From an uncultured Desulfobacterales bacterium (GTDB lineage: Bacteria > Desulfobacterota > Desulfobacteria > Desulfobacterales > SpSt-501), in assembly GCA_938048455.1 (NCBI GenBank), contig CALIUY010000002.1, positions 1 through 64,000 of the forward strand: DNA of 64,000 nt. The letters are read 5' to 3'. Made by a program: the position numbers and the translations under genes. This document shows, one piece after another, positions 1-10,559 of this stretch; the stretch's first letter is position 1, and each line of letters opens with the position of its first letter. The notes under the pieces were generated by a model. The model was not told the DNA's origin. It saw only the letters and a program-made list of their open reading frames with translations, and made no database searches.

Positions 1-279
1 CTTAGAACGCTTGACCCGATTTGAGGGGATTGCGACTTTACAACTGGAAAACTTTTTGCGGAGGCTGCCCCACCGGGGCTGGATGTACAGGTACCAGCAT
101 CAAATACGACTCTGTAGAGTGATCTTGACTCTGGGATCAGAAATTCCTCTCGGGGGAACTGAGGGAGAAATGGAGCGAGAGCGATCACACACGAGCAGAA
201 GACGATTCGTAGCAAAACGGTGTTTAAAATTTGCGCTGCAGTTTGGCAATGTCTAACAAGCCTGCAGCTTGATGGGCTG

Positions 280-1140
280 AAGAGCGGCAGCTATTACCGG
301 TCAAGGACCTATACAAGGAGGTGGGCAAAGCGATGGAGCAGGCACTGGAGGATTTCCCATCTTGGCAGTCGCCCCGAGCGCAGGTACAGGTGGCCAATGA
401 GCTCTGGAAGCGGGGCTTGTAGCTCTCCCTTGCGTGGGTGCGTTGTGTATGGCAGCAGCACGATCTAAAGAACGCCCCCAAGTTCCCCGGAGCTCCGGAG
501 GCGAGAGCCCTCCAAATGAGTCGGCTTTTAAAAGAGAGCCCGGTGGTGGCCTCTGAGCAGGCCAGGCTGGCCAGGGTGGCCACCGGCGAGTTCGAGAGCG
601 GACATATCGGCGATTGTGGATGAAAAAAAACGCACGTATTCTTCGGGGACCTTCAAAGGAGTGGCCCGAATCTGCCCGAAGGTCTCCACTGACACATATT
701 TCGAGGTGGGCCTTGCCAAGTTCCTCGAGATCCAGCCGCCGCTGACGGTGGCGAAATGGCTCGAACGGCCGGCTGGTCGAGTTCTTTGAGGAACACGAGG
801 TGCCCCTCTTTTTGGGTGTCGACAAATACAGGGGGCGGGAATCGCGGCAACCCCGAGCATCGAGAACACGCGCTAATCTTTGCGGTGCGGAACATCGACT
901 CCTGTGTGACCGGGTCGAAGAGCCTTTAGAACTGCAGGCTCTGCGGGCTATTTCAAAGGCGCTCTTGCACGAGCTTTATCGGGCCCCTTCAGCAAGAAGT
1001 CATACCGCTCTCCCGAGGATACCATGAAGGATAGGGATGCTTGGCTGTGGGAGTCCATCGAGCAGCGGCCGCACCTGGGGGGAAACCCCGCTGCGGCCGT
1101 TTCTGGGCAACACCCACTTGGCAAGGAAGTAAGAACTTGA
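280..1140 (+). pseudogene. Decayed IS481-like (integrase core / rve) transposase, multiple frameshifts and stops
   Basis: Successive frames read ANELWKRGL*LSLAWVRCVWQQHDLKNAPKF.., GTFKGVARICPKVSTDTYFEVGLAKFLEIQPPLTVAKWL, LNGRLVEFFEEHEVPLFL, ALLHELYRAPSARS.., GETPLRPFLGNTHLARK, in the order expected for an IS481-type integrase-core transposase but split by frameshifts and stops. Confidence 0.75.
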
Positions 1141-1288
1141 TCGCATGGAATCCTCGCCGGTGGTGACTTTTCAAGAGGACGTCTCCGAGGCGAACCGCTG
1201 AAGCAGCGGCGCATGGCGGCGGCCATCAACCCTGACCTCCCGGGCGCCAAGGATCCCAACGCACTTTTGTCAGATCAGACATTATCTT

Positions 1289-2029
1289 TCAGTGATCATC
1301 AATACCTCCACACGCTTCCGGTGGAAAGCCTTCCTCGACAAACGCGCGGACCGCACACAAGCGATACCCGCGCGCATGAGCATCGGCCGACAGCCGGAGA
1401 ATCGCCTGCTCGTCTTTCGATTTGATCATCTCCATTGCATAAGGGGCAATGTATTTGACATACGCGTAGGCGAGGATCGGAAGCCTCCAGTGCGGGCCCT
1501 CGTCCGCCTCGTCATGGACATAAAAGCCGTCCCCCACCGGCTTGCTGTAACCGTAGCGCTGCGCCGCACGCACCGCTGACTCCTCGTCGGGGAATACCCC
1601 TAAAGCCAGCGTGTCAGGCGGTTCCTCACGCTCGACCACGCCGGCCGCAAACTGAATATAGAGATCCTGCTTGTTATAATGCATCGCCTCCGGATCGTCG
1701 GTCACCCGCAACCTCAAGCCCCACAAACCCGCCTCCTGCGCATTCTCGAGCGGTGCATAGAGGTAATACGGCGTGTGGGGATCCTTGGGGGGGATGAAGC
1801 AGTCCTCCGGCTTGGGAACCTCGTGCAGCGGCACCTGGAGCTTCGGGTCCATGACCGGTGCGACAACATAGCCGGTCAAAATATACCTCCCCAGCCAGTC
1901 GCCTAGCAGTTTGTTCATCTCCAACAATGCACACAGCACGCACAACCAGCGCGCCCGTCCACCCACCAAGGCGATCAGCGCCTGCGGGTTGCCGCAACAC
2001 TCACACACCGACTCCAAAAATTTCATCAT
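1289..2029 (-). CDS. Hypothetical protein (orphan ORF in decayed region)
   Basis: Long open frame MMKFLESVCECCGNPQALIALVGGRARWLCVLCALLEMNKLLGDW...; the only long intact ORF in the first 3.4 kb; N-terminal Cys pair CECC. Confidence 0.5.
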   Translation of the reverse strand: MMKFLESVCECCGNPQALIALVGGRARWLCVLCALLEMNKLLGDWLGRYILTGYVVAPVMDPKLQVPLHEVPKPEDCFIPPKDPHTPYYLYAPLENAQEAGLWGLRLRVTDDPEAMHYNKQDLYIQFAAGVVEREEPPDTLALGVFPDEESAVRAAQRYGYSKPVGDGFYVHDEADEGPHWRLPILAYAYVKYIAPYAMEMIKSKDEQAILRLSADAHARGYRLCAVRAFVEEGFPPEACGGIDDH

Positions 2030-2910
2030 GCAGCACCTCTCTCGATGAGAAAACGCCTGTTCATAAAAAAGCCGCACTTGGACATAGGGCCCGCCAGCAA
2101 CACTTTGGAATGCAGCTGATTTCCAACAAAGGGTGCAAAACGCGGCCGGTTCTGGAAACAGACCCAGCCCGACACAGCGGAAAAGACGGTCTTTCGCCCA
2201 TGAGCGCAGTGCCGCAACTTACCGGCCATGTGTTTGTCCTCATCGATTTTGCCGTTGATGACTTCCGTCGGACATTCGTGATCCGATGCTGAACGAAAAC
2301 CACGGTGTTGCCGATATGGGTCTTAAGCCTCTGCGTCTTTTTTGATGAGCTTACGCCGCGAATGCGTGGCCCGAATGTGCCACCGTTTGAAGCAGTTGTG
2401 CATAAGCGCCTCGTGCCGGTAACTCCTCAGATGCCGCAGGTTCCGCTTGATTTCGCTTCCCCGCCAGAGATCAAGACCGTGGGATCTCCGAGCGGCGAGG
2501 TCGTTGCGTCGACAAACCGGCAGATACTTCTGGCTACACCGCCGCAGAGACAGGCTTTCTTCCAGCGGAGGCCCGCCGATCTCGGAGTTTGACCGCGGGG
2601 GGTGTACGTGGATTTAAACCTGCACCTGGCAAGTGTTCACGCGCCGGCAAAGTCGCCCCGGCGCATGATCATTGACCACCACCTTACCTCGATCCAATAC
2701 CCGTTTTTCCAAACCACCGTATTTTACTAAACCTGTGAAAATAGAACGGCAGAGGGGCCTCGTTTTTCAAAAAAGGAACTCCTTTACGCAAAGATTATCT
2801 TTAGCCGGATGCGGGAAAAGATTCGATGGCCGGCTGCAGCCGGTTCGAACAGACAACTCAGCCGAGTTTTTACATGCAAAAGAGATCCTGGAGCGGGAAG
2901 TCGCGGCTGA

Positions 2911-3250
2911 GCATTGCGGTGCTGGTCGATGTGGACGGGACGTTGGCAGGGGTCTACCGCAACGGCCGCAGGCCGATCCGTCCCACCGCCGAGGTGGCGC
3001 TGCGCCTGCGTTCGAGCTATGCCCCCGTGTTCTTGGGGTCGATTGCCGGGGAAGAAAACGGGCGTCGGTCATTAAGAAGTACCCCGAGAACCGCCCGTAC
3101 GTTTCAAGCGTTTTCGGGAAAGGGGAGTTTCCGATCGACAAGGTGGGCAGGGCCTACACGATCGATGATGAAGACTGCGACGAGATTCTGGAACGGTGTT
3201 ACTTTCTTGTGCTCATCGACCGCTCAAAGCCGCCTCAAGCATCATCGAGC
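2911..3250 (+). pseudogene. Frameshifted HAD-like hydrolase fragment
   Basis: Frame 3: IAVLVDVDGTLAGVYRNGRRPIRPTAEVALRLRSSYAPVFLGSIAGEENG; continues in frame 2: VIKKYPENRPYVSSVFGKGEFPIDKVGRAYTIDDEDCDEILERCYFLVLID; DxDGT motif I present. Confidence 0.6.
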
Positions 3251-3418
3251 TAAGCCGACGCGACACCTGTTGACGGCTGCTACGGAAGACGTCCTTTTGT
3301 CCAGCCTGAAGATCGGGGTTCAAGCACCCAAGGGTCGCGCTGCGGTGATCGAGAGGTGGAACGGGATCATCGGCGGTTGACCCGCCTCCGGGAGAAACCC
3401 CGCCTGGACTTCCCGCCT

Positions 3419-4132
3419 TCAGCCCAGGCGGAAGGGATTGAAGTCGGCTCCGCGGTCGAAGGGGTCGGCGCCCTCGGCGCGTTTGAGGGCGAAGACGGCG
3501 GCGTAGGTGAGGGGAGTGGCTGCAGCCTCGAAGGCGGATTTAAAGAGCCATTGGGTGACAACGAGGCGGGCGAGGGCGGCGTCGGGGAGAACCCCGGCGA
3601 AGGCGATGGTGATGAAAAGGGCCGAGTCGGCAAGCTGGCCGACAAGCGTCGAGGCGATCGTGCGCAGCCACAGAAAGCGTCCGGCGGTGGCGATCTTGAG
3701 GCGGGCGAGCACGTAGGCGTTTAGAAACTCGCCGGCGAGATAGGCGATGAAAGAGGCGATCAAAAGCCTGGGGGTGAAGCCCAAGATCGCATCCCAGGCG
3801 GCCTGGGCCGCGGCCGGCTCGGCATAGGAACCCGCCGTCCAGAAGGGGGCCGGAGGAAGAAGACCTCCCAAGAAAATCGCCGCCACGGCAAGAAGGTTAC
3901 AGAAAAACCCGGTCCAGATCACGCGCCGCGCTTGGCCATAGCCGTACACCTCGGTCAGAATGTCTCCCAGAATGTAGGAGACGGGAAAGAGGAGCACCGC
4001 GACCGGAAGATAGAGACTGCCCAGGCCGGGGAGACGACCGAAAGAGGCGATCTTGACGGCGATGATGTTCGAGACGACAAGGCAGGTGACGAAGAGCGCG
4101 GTGACGAGCGGCAGGTGGCGGCGGCCTTCCAT
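3419..4132 (-). CDS. yhhQ: Queuosine precursor transporter (YhhQ/VUT family)
   Basis: Multi-TM; VSNIIAVKIASFG, PVSYILGDILTEVYGYGQARRVIW, WLRTIASTLVGQLADSALFITIAF are family signatures; adjacent to queF. Confidence 0.9.
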   Translation of the reverse strand: MEGRRHLPLVTALFVTCLVVSNIIAVKIASFGRLPGLGSLYLPVAVLLFPVSYILGDILTEVYGYGQARRVIWTGFFCNLLAVAAIFLGGLLPPAPFWTAGSYAEPAAAQAAWDAILGFTPRLLIASFIAYLAGEFLNAYVLARLKIATAGRFLWLRTIASTLVGQLADSALFITIAFAGVLPDAALARLVVTQWLFKSAFEAAATPLTYAAVFALKRAEGADPFDRGADFNPFRLG

Positions 4133-4137
4133 GAGAT

Positions 4138-4581
4138 TCAGCGCCTTCGGCCGCCGGGGCGACGGGGGGCCGCGGCTTTCTTTTCGTGGGCGGCCTGGAC
4201 GGTGATTGCAATTCCGCCGCGCACGTGAAAGTTGCCGACGACTTCGATCCGCTGCGGGTCGAGCGCCTTGACCAGGTCATCCAAGATCATGTTCACGACA
4301 TGCTCGTGAAAAGCTCCCTGGTCACGGAAAGACCAGAGATAGAGCTTGAGCGACTTCGATTCCAGAATCCAGCGGTCGGGGACGTAGCGGATCGTGAGCT
4401 CGGCGAAATCGGGCTGACCGGTTGCCGGGCACAAACAGGTGAACTCGGCCGTGCGGAGTTCGACCGTGTAGCGCCTGCCGCGGTGGTGGTTGGGGAAGAC
4501 CTCGAGCCTCCGCGAGGGCGCGGCCTTCTTTCCGCCCAGAAGGGAGAGCCCCTTCAGATCCTCCGGCTTCGTGACCGTCAT
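4138..4581 (-). CDS. queF: NADPH-dependent 7-cyano-7-deazaguanine reductase QueF
   Basis: FTCLCPATGQPDFAELTIRYVPDRWILESKSLKLYLWSFRDQGAFHEHVVNMILDDLV. Confidence 0.93.
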   Translation of the reverse strand: MTVTKPEDLKGLSLLGGKKAAPSRRLEVFPNHHRGRRYTVELRTAEFTCLCPATGQPDFAELTIRYVPDRWILESKSLKLYLWSFRDQGAFHEHVVNMILDDLVKALDPQRIEVVGNFHVRGGIAITVQAAHEKKAAAPRRPGGRRR

Positions 4582-4627
4582 GGTGCGATGATCCGGAAAA
4601 ACGCTTTTCCTGTCAACCGCCACCTCT

Positions 4628-5959
4628 TCAGCTCCCCAGAACCGCTTCGAGGGCGGCCTTCAGCCCGGAGATCACCTGCTCGATTTCCTCTTCGGTGATC
4701 ACAAAGGGCGGGGCGACGATCAGCCCGTCGCCTTCGCCCGCTGCCATGCCGACCGACTTGTAGGTGATGACCCCGTGGTCGAAGAGATGCTGCCAGAGCC
4801 GCTCGGTCAGCTTCTCGGAGCGGGGAAAGGGGGTGAGCGTCTGGCGGTCTTTTACGAACTCGATCCCCCACATCATCCCCAGGCCGCGGATGTCGCCCAC
4901 CTGCGGGTGTTCGGAGAGCTCCTCCTTCAGCCGGGCGCCGAGCCTGGTTCCGAGGGCCGATGCGCGCTCGACCAGGCGCTCGCGCTCGAGCAGCCGCACC
5001 GCGGCAAGGCCCGCCGCACTGGCGATCACGTTGTGGCTGAAGGTCCCGCCGTGAGCGAAGTTTCCGGCCGTGCGGCGCACGGCCTCGAGGTGCTCTTCGC
5101 GGACGGCGATCGCTGAAAGCGCCACCGTTCCGCCCGAGAGGCCTTTCCCTAAAACGAGGATGTCGGGGGTCGTCCCGTAATGCTCGGCTGCAAACCACTT
5201 GCCGGTCCGGCCCATGCCGCACATAACCTCGTCCAGAATGAGAAGAACGCCGTAGCGGTCGCAGATCTCGCGCACGAGCGGCCAGTAGCCCGGCGGCGGC
5301 GGCAGGACCGCGATGCTCGCCCCGCCCACGGTCTCGCCGATGAAGGCCGAGACCGCGCCGGCACCCAGGCAGCGGATCGTCTCCTCGATGGCAAGCGCAC
5401 AGCGCAGGCGGCAGGAGGGGAAGGCGAGGCCGTAGGAGCAGCGCAGGCAGTAGGGCGCGGGCAGGTGCACGGCGTCGCGGAGCATGGGATAGAAGGGGAG
5501 CCGGAACGGGGTCCTCCCCGCCGCGGCGAGCGCCCCCATCGTCAGCCCGTGATAGGAGTTCCAGCGGGAAATCAGAAGATGGCGATCGGTGTCGCCGCGG
5601 GCGAGGTGTACCTGGCGGGCGAATTTGATCGCCGTTTCCACCGCCTCGGAACCCGAGCTCATGAAGTAGAAACGGTTCAGCCCCCGCGGGGTGTGGGTGG
5701 AGAGCAGGCGGGCGAGCTCCTCGAGCGGTGGCGAGGTGAACATCGTGGGGTGGACGTAGGTGAGGGTTCCGAGTTGCTCGGCGACGGCCGCGGCGATTTC
5801 CTTGCGGCCGTGGCCGACATTCACCACCACCGCCCCCCCGCTGGCGTCGAGAAAGCGCCTGCCGTCCGCGGTTTCGATCCACACCCCCTGCGAGCGAACC
5901 GCCTGCGGCAGGGGCCGGTCGAGCACGCGGTGAAAGACGTTTCCGGTATCGAGGGTCAT
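4628..5959 (-). CDS. Class III pyridoxal-phosphate aminotransferase family protein
   Basis: FYFMSSGSEAVETAIKFARQ, LLILDEVMCGMGRTGKWFAAEHYGTTPDILVLGKGLSGG; RBS aaaggaggtctc upstream. Confidence 0.9.
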   Translation of the reverse strand: MTLDTGNVFHRVLDRPLPQAVRSQGVWIETADGRRFLDASGGAVVVNVGHGRKEIAAAVAEQLGTLTYVHPTMFTSPPLEELARLLSTHTPRGLNRFYFMSSGSEAVETAIKFARQVHLARGDTDRHLLISRWNSYHGLTMGALAAAGRTPFRLPFYPMLRDAVHLPAPYCLRCSYGLAFPSCRLRCALAIEETIRCLGAGAVSAFIGETVGGASIAVLPPPPGYWPLVREICDRYGVLLILDEVMCGMGRTGKWFAAEHYGTTPDILVLGKGLSGGTVALSAIAVREEHLEAVRRTAGNFAHGGTFSHNVIASAAGLAAVRLLERERLVERASALGTRLGARLKEELSEHPQVGDIRGLGMMWGIEFVKDRQTLTPFPRSEKLTERLWQHLFDHGVITYKSVGMAAGEGDGLIVAPPFVITEEEIEQVISGLKAALEAVLGS

Positions 5960-6178
5960 GGAGAGACCTCCTTTAGAGTTGGAAAACTGCCCCTATAGTG
6001 GAGAATCGGGCTGCGGACAAGGGGTTTCCTGCCCGCCAGCGGCCTGCGCCGAACGGCGGGAGCGCAAAAAGGGTTGTCCGCCGGAGCCTTTTCGCATAGG
6101 GTAAAGACGTTGAGCCAGGGCCTTTCCGGCCTCTCTCAGGCCGGCGAGGCGGTCAGACCGAAAGGAGGGGTTTCGTCC

Positions 6179-6625
6179 ATGAATTCAACCCGTTTTGCGC
6201 TCTTTGCTTGCATCCTTCTTGCCCTCGGCGGCTGCTCCGTATTCGACGGAACGGGGCCTTCCACGACACCCGAGCCGAAGAGGCTTCCCGACCAGCGGGA
6301 ATTCGGCGGAGATGTTCTCATCCCCCGCGAGATGGACATCCAGAAGGAAGCCTCCTACGTCACGCAGCGCGGCGGGATCCAGGCCGGGCTGCTCCGCCTT
6401 TACGGCCGGGTGGATTCCAAGTCGCTTCTGCGTTACTTTCAGAACAACATGACCGCGGAGGGCTGGCGGCTGGTGACGCGCTATCAATCGCCGCATTCGC
6501 TTCTGATTTTCGAGAAGGATAACCGCATGGCGGTGATCGCCGTGGAGGATTCGACCTTCCAGACCTTCGCCGACGTCTGGGTCGTGCCGCGAAACGACAG
6601 CTTTGACTATGAACCCAAGAAATGA
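6179..6625 (+). CDS. Putative lipoprotein (DUF)
   Basis: Start at internal ATG after aaaggagggg; lipobox MNSTRFALFACILLALGGCS. Confidence 0.7.
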   Translation: MNSTRFALFACILLALGGCSVFDGTGPSTTPEPKRLPDQREFGGDVLIPREMDIQKEASYVTQRGGIQAGLLRLYGRVDSKSLLRYFQNNMTAEGWRLVTRYQSPHSLLIFEKDNRMAVIAVEDSTFQTFADVWVVPRNDSFDYEPKK

Positions 6626-7337
6626 CGAGGCCCGCCGGGGGCTTGCCCTCTGGCTGGGCGAGTTCGAACGAGCGCTTCTTCAGCTGCGTGAGGCGGGCGT
6701 CGAAGGCGTTTTCTGCCGCCCCAAGACACGCACCGTGCTCGAATCCTGGGTGGAAAAGCCCTCCCCCGGCGGGGATGCGTCTGGAGAGTCGCTGGCGAAG
6801 ATCCGCGCCGACATCGGGGAGTGCACGCGCTGCAAGCTCCACAAAAGCCGCACGAAGATCGTCTTCGGGAGCGGGAATCCCCGCGCCGTGCTTATGTTCG
6901 TGGGGGAGGGCCCCGGTCAGGACGAAGACCGCGCCGGGGAGCCCTTCGTCGGCGCGGCCGGACAGCTTCTGACCCGCATGATCGAGGCGATGCGGCTTTC
7001 CCGCTCCGCGGTATACATCGCCAACGTCGTCAAGTGCCGGCCGCCCGGGAACCGCACTCCCGAGGAGGACGAGATCGCCACCTGCCTTCCGTTTTTGAAG
7101 CGCCAGATCGCGGCCGTCGGGCCGCGGCTGATCTGCACGCTCGGGGCCTGCGCCTCGAAGGCTTTGCTCGAGAGTACCGAGCCCGTCTCGCGGCTTCGGG
7201 GAAAGATCCACGAGCGGCAGGGGGTGAAGATCGTTCCGACGTACCATCCGGCCTATCTGCTGCGGAACCCCGCGAAAAAGCGCGAAGCCTGGGAGGATCT
7301 TCAGCTCCTCATGAAAGACTATCCTTATGAAGCGTAG
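6603..7337 (+). CDS. Family-4 (Fe-S) uracil-DNA glycosylase
   Basis: GECTRCKLHKSRTKIVFGSGNPRAVLMFVGEGPGQDEDRAGEPFVGAAGQLL, NVVKCRPPGNRTP, PTYHPAYLLRNP. Confidence 0.92.
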   Translation: MTMNPRNDEARRGLALWLGEFERALLQLREAGVEGVFCRPKTRTVLESWVEKPSPGGDASGESLAKIRADIGECTRCKLHKSRTKIVFGSGNPRAVLMFVGEGPGQDEDRAGEPFVGAAGQLLTRMIEAMRLSRSAVYIANVVKCRPPGNRTPEEDEIATCLPFLKRQIAAVGPRLICTLGACASKALLESTEPVSRLRGKIHERQGVKIVPTYHPAYLLRNPAKKREAWEDLQLLMKDYPYEA

Positions 7338-8628
7338 CTTCCGTCTTGTCCTGCTCGCCGCCGTCCTGGGGGGGGGGATGCCGTTGACGGCGTCTGCCTC
7401 TGCGGCCGCGGCGGTCCCCGAGGTGGTCCTCGTGCGCGTCGCCGACGCCGTCACCCCGGCGACCGCACGCTTTATCCAGGCGGGGCTGAAAAAGGCCGAA
7501 AGCGAAAAGGCGGCCCTGGTCGTGATCGAGCTCGACACGCCGGGGGGCCTTGCCGACTCGATGCGCCAGATCGTGCAGGACATCCTTGCGAGTCCGGTAC
7601 CGGTTGCGGTCTTCGTCGCCCCCGGGGGGGCGCGGGCGGCCTCGGCCGGGGTGATGATCACGATGGCTGCGGACATCGCGGCCATGGCCCCGGGGACGAA
7701 CATCGGGGCCGCGCATCCCGTCGGCGCGGGCGGCCAGGAAATCGACGGCAAGATGTCGGAAAAGGTCGTCAACGACATGGTCGCCCACGCGCGCAGCGTC
7801 GCCGAGCGGCGCGGGCGCAACGCCGACTGGGTCGAGCGGGCGATCCGCGAGTCGGTATCGGCGACCGAGACCGAAGCGCTGCGCGAGAACATCGTGGACG
7901 TGATCGCCGAGGATGTCGCCGATCTGCTGCGCAAGATCGACGGCCGCGACATCCCGGGCAAGGGCAAGCTCGTGCTTGCCGGGGCCAAGCTCGTCGAGCA
8001 CGAAGAGAACCTCCGTACGCAGATCCTGCGCGCGATCAGCAACCCGAACATCGCCTATCTGCTCTTGATGATCGGGCTGGCGGGCCTTTACTTCGAGTTT
8101 TCCCACCCCGGGGCGATCTTTCCGGGGGTCGTGGGGGCGATCGCGCTCATCCTCGCCTTCTTCGCCCTGCAGACGCTGCCGGTCAATTTCGCCGGGGTGC
8201 TCCTGATCGCGCTCGCCGTCGTCTTTTTCATCCTCGAGATGAAGGTGACGAGCTACGGGCTGCTCTCGATCGCGGCGATCCTCTCGCTCTTTTTGGGCTC
8301 CCTCATGCTCTTCGAAGGCGACGGGCCGGCGGGCCGCGTCTCCTGGGAGGTCCTGCTGCCGACGGTCCTGGTGGTCTCCGCCTTCTTCGCCGGCGTCGCC
8401 TACGTCGTCTTTCGCGCCCAGTTCCATCGGCCGGCCACCGGCGCCCAGGGCATGATCGGCGAGGTGGGCGAGGTGAAGCGGCGACTTGCCCCTGCGGGCA
8501 AGGTCTTCGTCCACGGCGAGCTTTGGAACGCGGTGGCCAGGCAGCCGATCGAGGAAGGCCGTCGCGTGCGCGTGGTCGCCGTGAAGGGGCTGTTGCTCGA
8601 GGTCGAGCCGCTGGACGCTACCGTCTGA
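7327..8628 (+). CDS. nfeD: NfeD-like membrane serine protease (ClpP-class)
   Basis: [68 protein letters not shown]-terminal TM and OB-like domain; directly upstream of slipin gene. Confidence 0.92.
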   Translation: MKRSFRLVLLAAVLGGGMPLTASASAAAAVPEVVLVRVADAVTPATARFIQAGLKKAESEKAALVVIELDTPGGLADSMRQIVQDILASPVPVAVFVAPGGARAASAGVMITMAADIAAMAPGTNIGAAHPVGAGGQEIDGKMSEKVVNDMVAHARSVAERRGRNADWVERAIRESVSATETEALRENIVDVIAEDVADLLRKIDGRDIPGKGKLVLAGAKLVEHEENLRTQILRAISNPNIAYLLLMIGLAGLYFEFSHPGAIFPGVVGAIALILAFFALQTLPVNFAGVLLIALAVVFFILEMKVTSYGLLSIAAILSLFLGSLMLFEGDGPAGRVSWEVLLPTVLVVSAFFAGVAYVVFRAQFHRPATGAQGMIGEVGEVKRRLAPAGKVFVHGELWNAVARQPIEEGRRVRVVAVKGLLLEVEPLDATV

Positions 8629-8677
8629 TCCGTTTTCCCCGTGCGCCGGGGCATCCCCCTCGGCAAGGAGGTACCCG

Positions 8678-9478
8678 ATGTACACCTTGATTGCGATTGT
8701 CGTGTTGTTGGCCCTTTTTCTCTCGGCCGCCCTCAAGATCCTCAATGAGTACGAGCGGGGGGTCATCTTCCGGCTCGGCCGCGTGATCGCCGCCAAGGGG
8801 CCGGGGCTGATCATTTTGATCCCGCTGATCGACCGCATGACCAAGGTGAGTCTGCGGCTGGTCGCACTCGACGTCGACCCGCAGGATGTGATCACGCGCG
8901 ACAACGTTTCGGTCAAGGTGAACGCCGTGATTTACTTCCGCGTGATCGACCCGGTGAAGGCGATCATCGAAGTGGAAAGCTACGGTTATGCGATCTCGCA
9001 GCTGGCGCAGACCACGCTCCGCAGCGTCTGCGGCGAGGCGGAGCTGGACGATCTGCTCGCCAACCGCGAGAAAATCAACGCCCAGCTCCAGGAAATTCTC
9101 GACAAGCACACCGACCCTTGGGGGATCAAGGTGACGACGGTCGAGTTGAAGCACATCGATCTGCCGCAGGAGATGCAGCGGGCGATGGCGCGGCAGGCCG
9201 AGGCCGAGCGCGAGCGGCGCGCGAAGGTGATCAACGCCGAGGGCGAATTCCAGGCGGCCGCGAAGCTGGCCGAAGCCTCGGGCATCATCGAAAAGCACCC
9301 CGTGGCGCTCCACCTGCGCTACCTCCAAACGATGCGTGAGATCGCCACCGAGAGCAACTCGACGACGTTCCTTCCGGTCCCACTCGATTTGTTCCGGATT
9401 TTCATGCCCCAGCGGGATGCCGCCGACGCCGAGACGGCCGGGCCCGGCCGCTTGACATCGAAAACGGAATCGGTCTAA
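8678..9478 (+). CDS. Slipin / stomatin-like SPFH protein
   Basis: [66 protein letters not shown]. Confidence 0.93.
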   Translation: MYTLIAIVVLLALFLSAALKILNEYERGVIFRLGRVIAAKGPGLIILIPLIDRMTKVSLRLVALDVDPQDVITRDNVSVKVNAVIYFRVIDPVKAIIEVESYGYAISQLAQTTLRSVCGEAELDDLLANREKINAQLQEILDKHTDPWGIKVTTVELKHIDLPQEMQRAMARQAEAERERRAKVINAEGEFQAAAKLAEASGIIEKHPVALHLRYLQTMREIATESNSTTFLPVPLDLFRIFMPQRDAADAETAGPGRLTSKTESV

Positions 9479-9601
9479 AGAACGGGGCGCTTTCCACGGG
9501 CCACGGACGCGCACCGGTACGCGCGACGGAGGTGCGGATTGTTCATGCGGGCGGGGGCTTTTCGGGCTCCCGCCCGCCTTTTCGACGGAAAGGATCGATC
9601 G

Positions 9602-9931
9602 ATGAGCGAAAAGGAAATCGAAATCTGGGGCCGCCCGCTCGAAAAGATGACCACCACCGAGCTCCGCGAAGCGGCCAAGGGGATCGAGGGCATCACCGGC
9701 GTCCACGGGATGAAAAAGGAGGAGCTGATCGAGGTTCTGCGCAAGTCCAAGGGCATCGTGGTCGAAAGCGCCCGCCGCGCAAGCGATACGATCCGCTCGC
9801 TGAAAAAGACCATCCGTTCCCTCAAAGTGAAACGCGCCGAGGCGTTGCAAGCGAAAGACCGGAAAGCGGCCGACATCTGCCGCCGCAGGATCGCGCGCCT
9901 GAAGAAGAAGACCCGCCGACTGGCGGCCTGA
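9602..9931 (+). CDS. Small Rho-N/SAP-like domain protein with basic helical C-terminus
   Basis: PLEKMTTTELREAAKGIEGITGVHGMKKEELIEVLRKSKGI resembles a Rho_N/SAP helical motif; lysine/arginine-rich coil follows. Confidence 0.65.
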   Translation: MSEKEIEIWGRPLEKMTTTELREAAKGIEGITGVHGMKKEELIEVLRKSKGIVVESARRASDTIRSLKKTIRSLKVKRAEALQAKDRKAADICRRRIARLKKKTRRLAA

Positions 9932-9941
9932 ACGAACCGCG

Positions 9942-10559
9942 ATGGCTCCGACCGCCCGTTCCTCGCTTGCCCTCGCCGAGGCCGCACCGCGGATCGATCC
10001 GGAGGCGATCGCCTTCGACGTCGACGGGGTGATCGCCGACACGATGCGGCTTTTTCTGGAAATCGCCGCGGAGGAGTACGGCATCCGCGGCATCCGCTAC
10101 GAGGACATCACCACCTACAACGTCGAGGATTGTCTCGATCTGCCGGGGCAGGTGATCGAGGGGCTGTTGCGCCGCCTGATTTACGGGGGCTATCGCGGGG
10201 ATCTGCGACCCCTTCCCGGCGCTCCGGAGGTGGTGCGGCGGATCGCCGGCCGTGCGGGAAGCGTCCTTTTCGTCACCGCGCGGCCGATCTCCGGGCCGGT
10301 GGAATCGTTTCTGCGCCGAGTGTTCCCCGACGGGGCGGGGGGCTTCGAGTTGGTGGCGACCGGATCCTTTGCGGCGAAAACGGAGATCCTCAAGCGGCGC
10401 GGCATCACCCATTTCGTGGAGGACCGACTCGAGACCTGTTTCGCCGTCGACCGCGAGGGCATCCGACCCGTGGTTTTCGCCCAGCCTTGGAACCGCCAGC
10501 CGCATCCCTTTCTGGAAGTGCAAAGCTGGCGGGAGATCGAAGAGCTGATCCAATGGTGA
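9942..10559 (+). CDS. HAD superfamily hydrolase (5'-nucleotidase-like)
   Basis: IAFDVDGVIADTMRLFLEIAAEEYG; VLFVTARPISGPVESFLRRVF. Confidence 0.8.
   Translation: MAPTARSSLALAEAAPRIDPEAIAFDVDGVIADTMRLFLEIAAEEYGIRGIRYEDITTYNVEDCLDLPGQVIEGLLRRLIYGGYRGDLRPLPGAPEVVRRIAGRAGSVLFVTARPISGPVESFLRRVFPDGAGGFELVATGSFAAKTEILKRRGITHFVEDRLETCFAVDREGIRPVVFAQPWNRQPHPFLEVQSWREIEELIQW

Noticed and set aside
2305-2592. Possible additional transposase fragment on the minus strand
   Set aside because: Some basic, transposase-like composition but no motif I could match with confidence.
3362-3432. Inverted repeat CCGCCTGG...CCAGGCGG near the end of the queuosine transporter as a terminator
   Set aside because: No T tract on either strand and a long loop; not strong enough to call.
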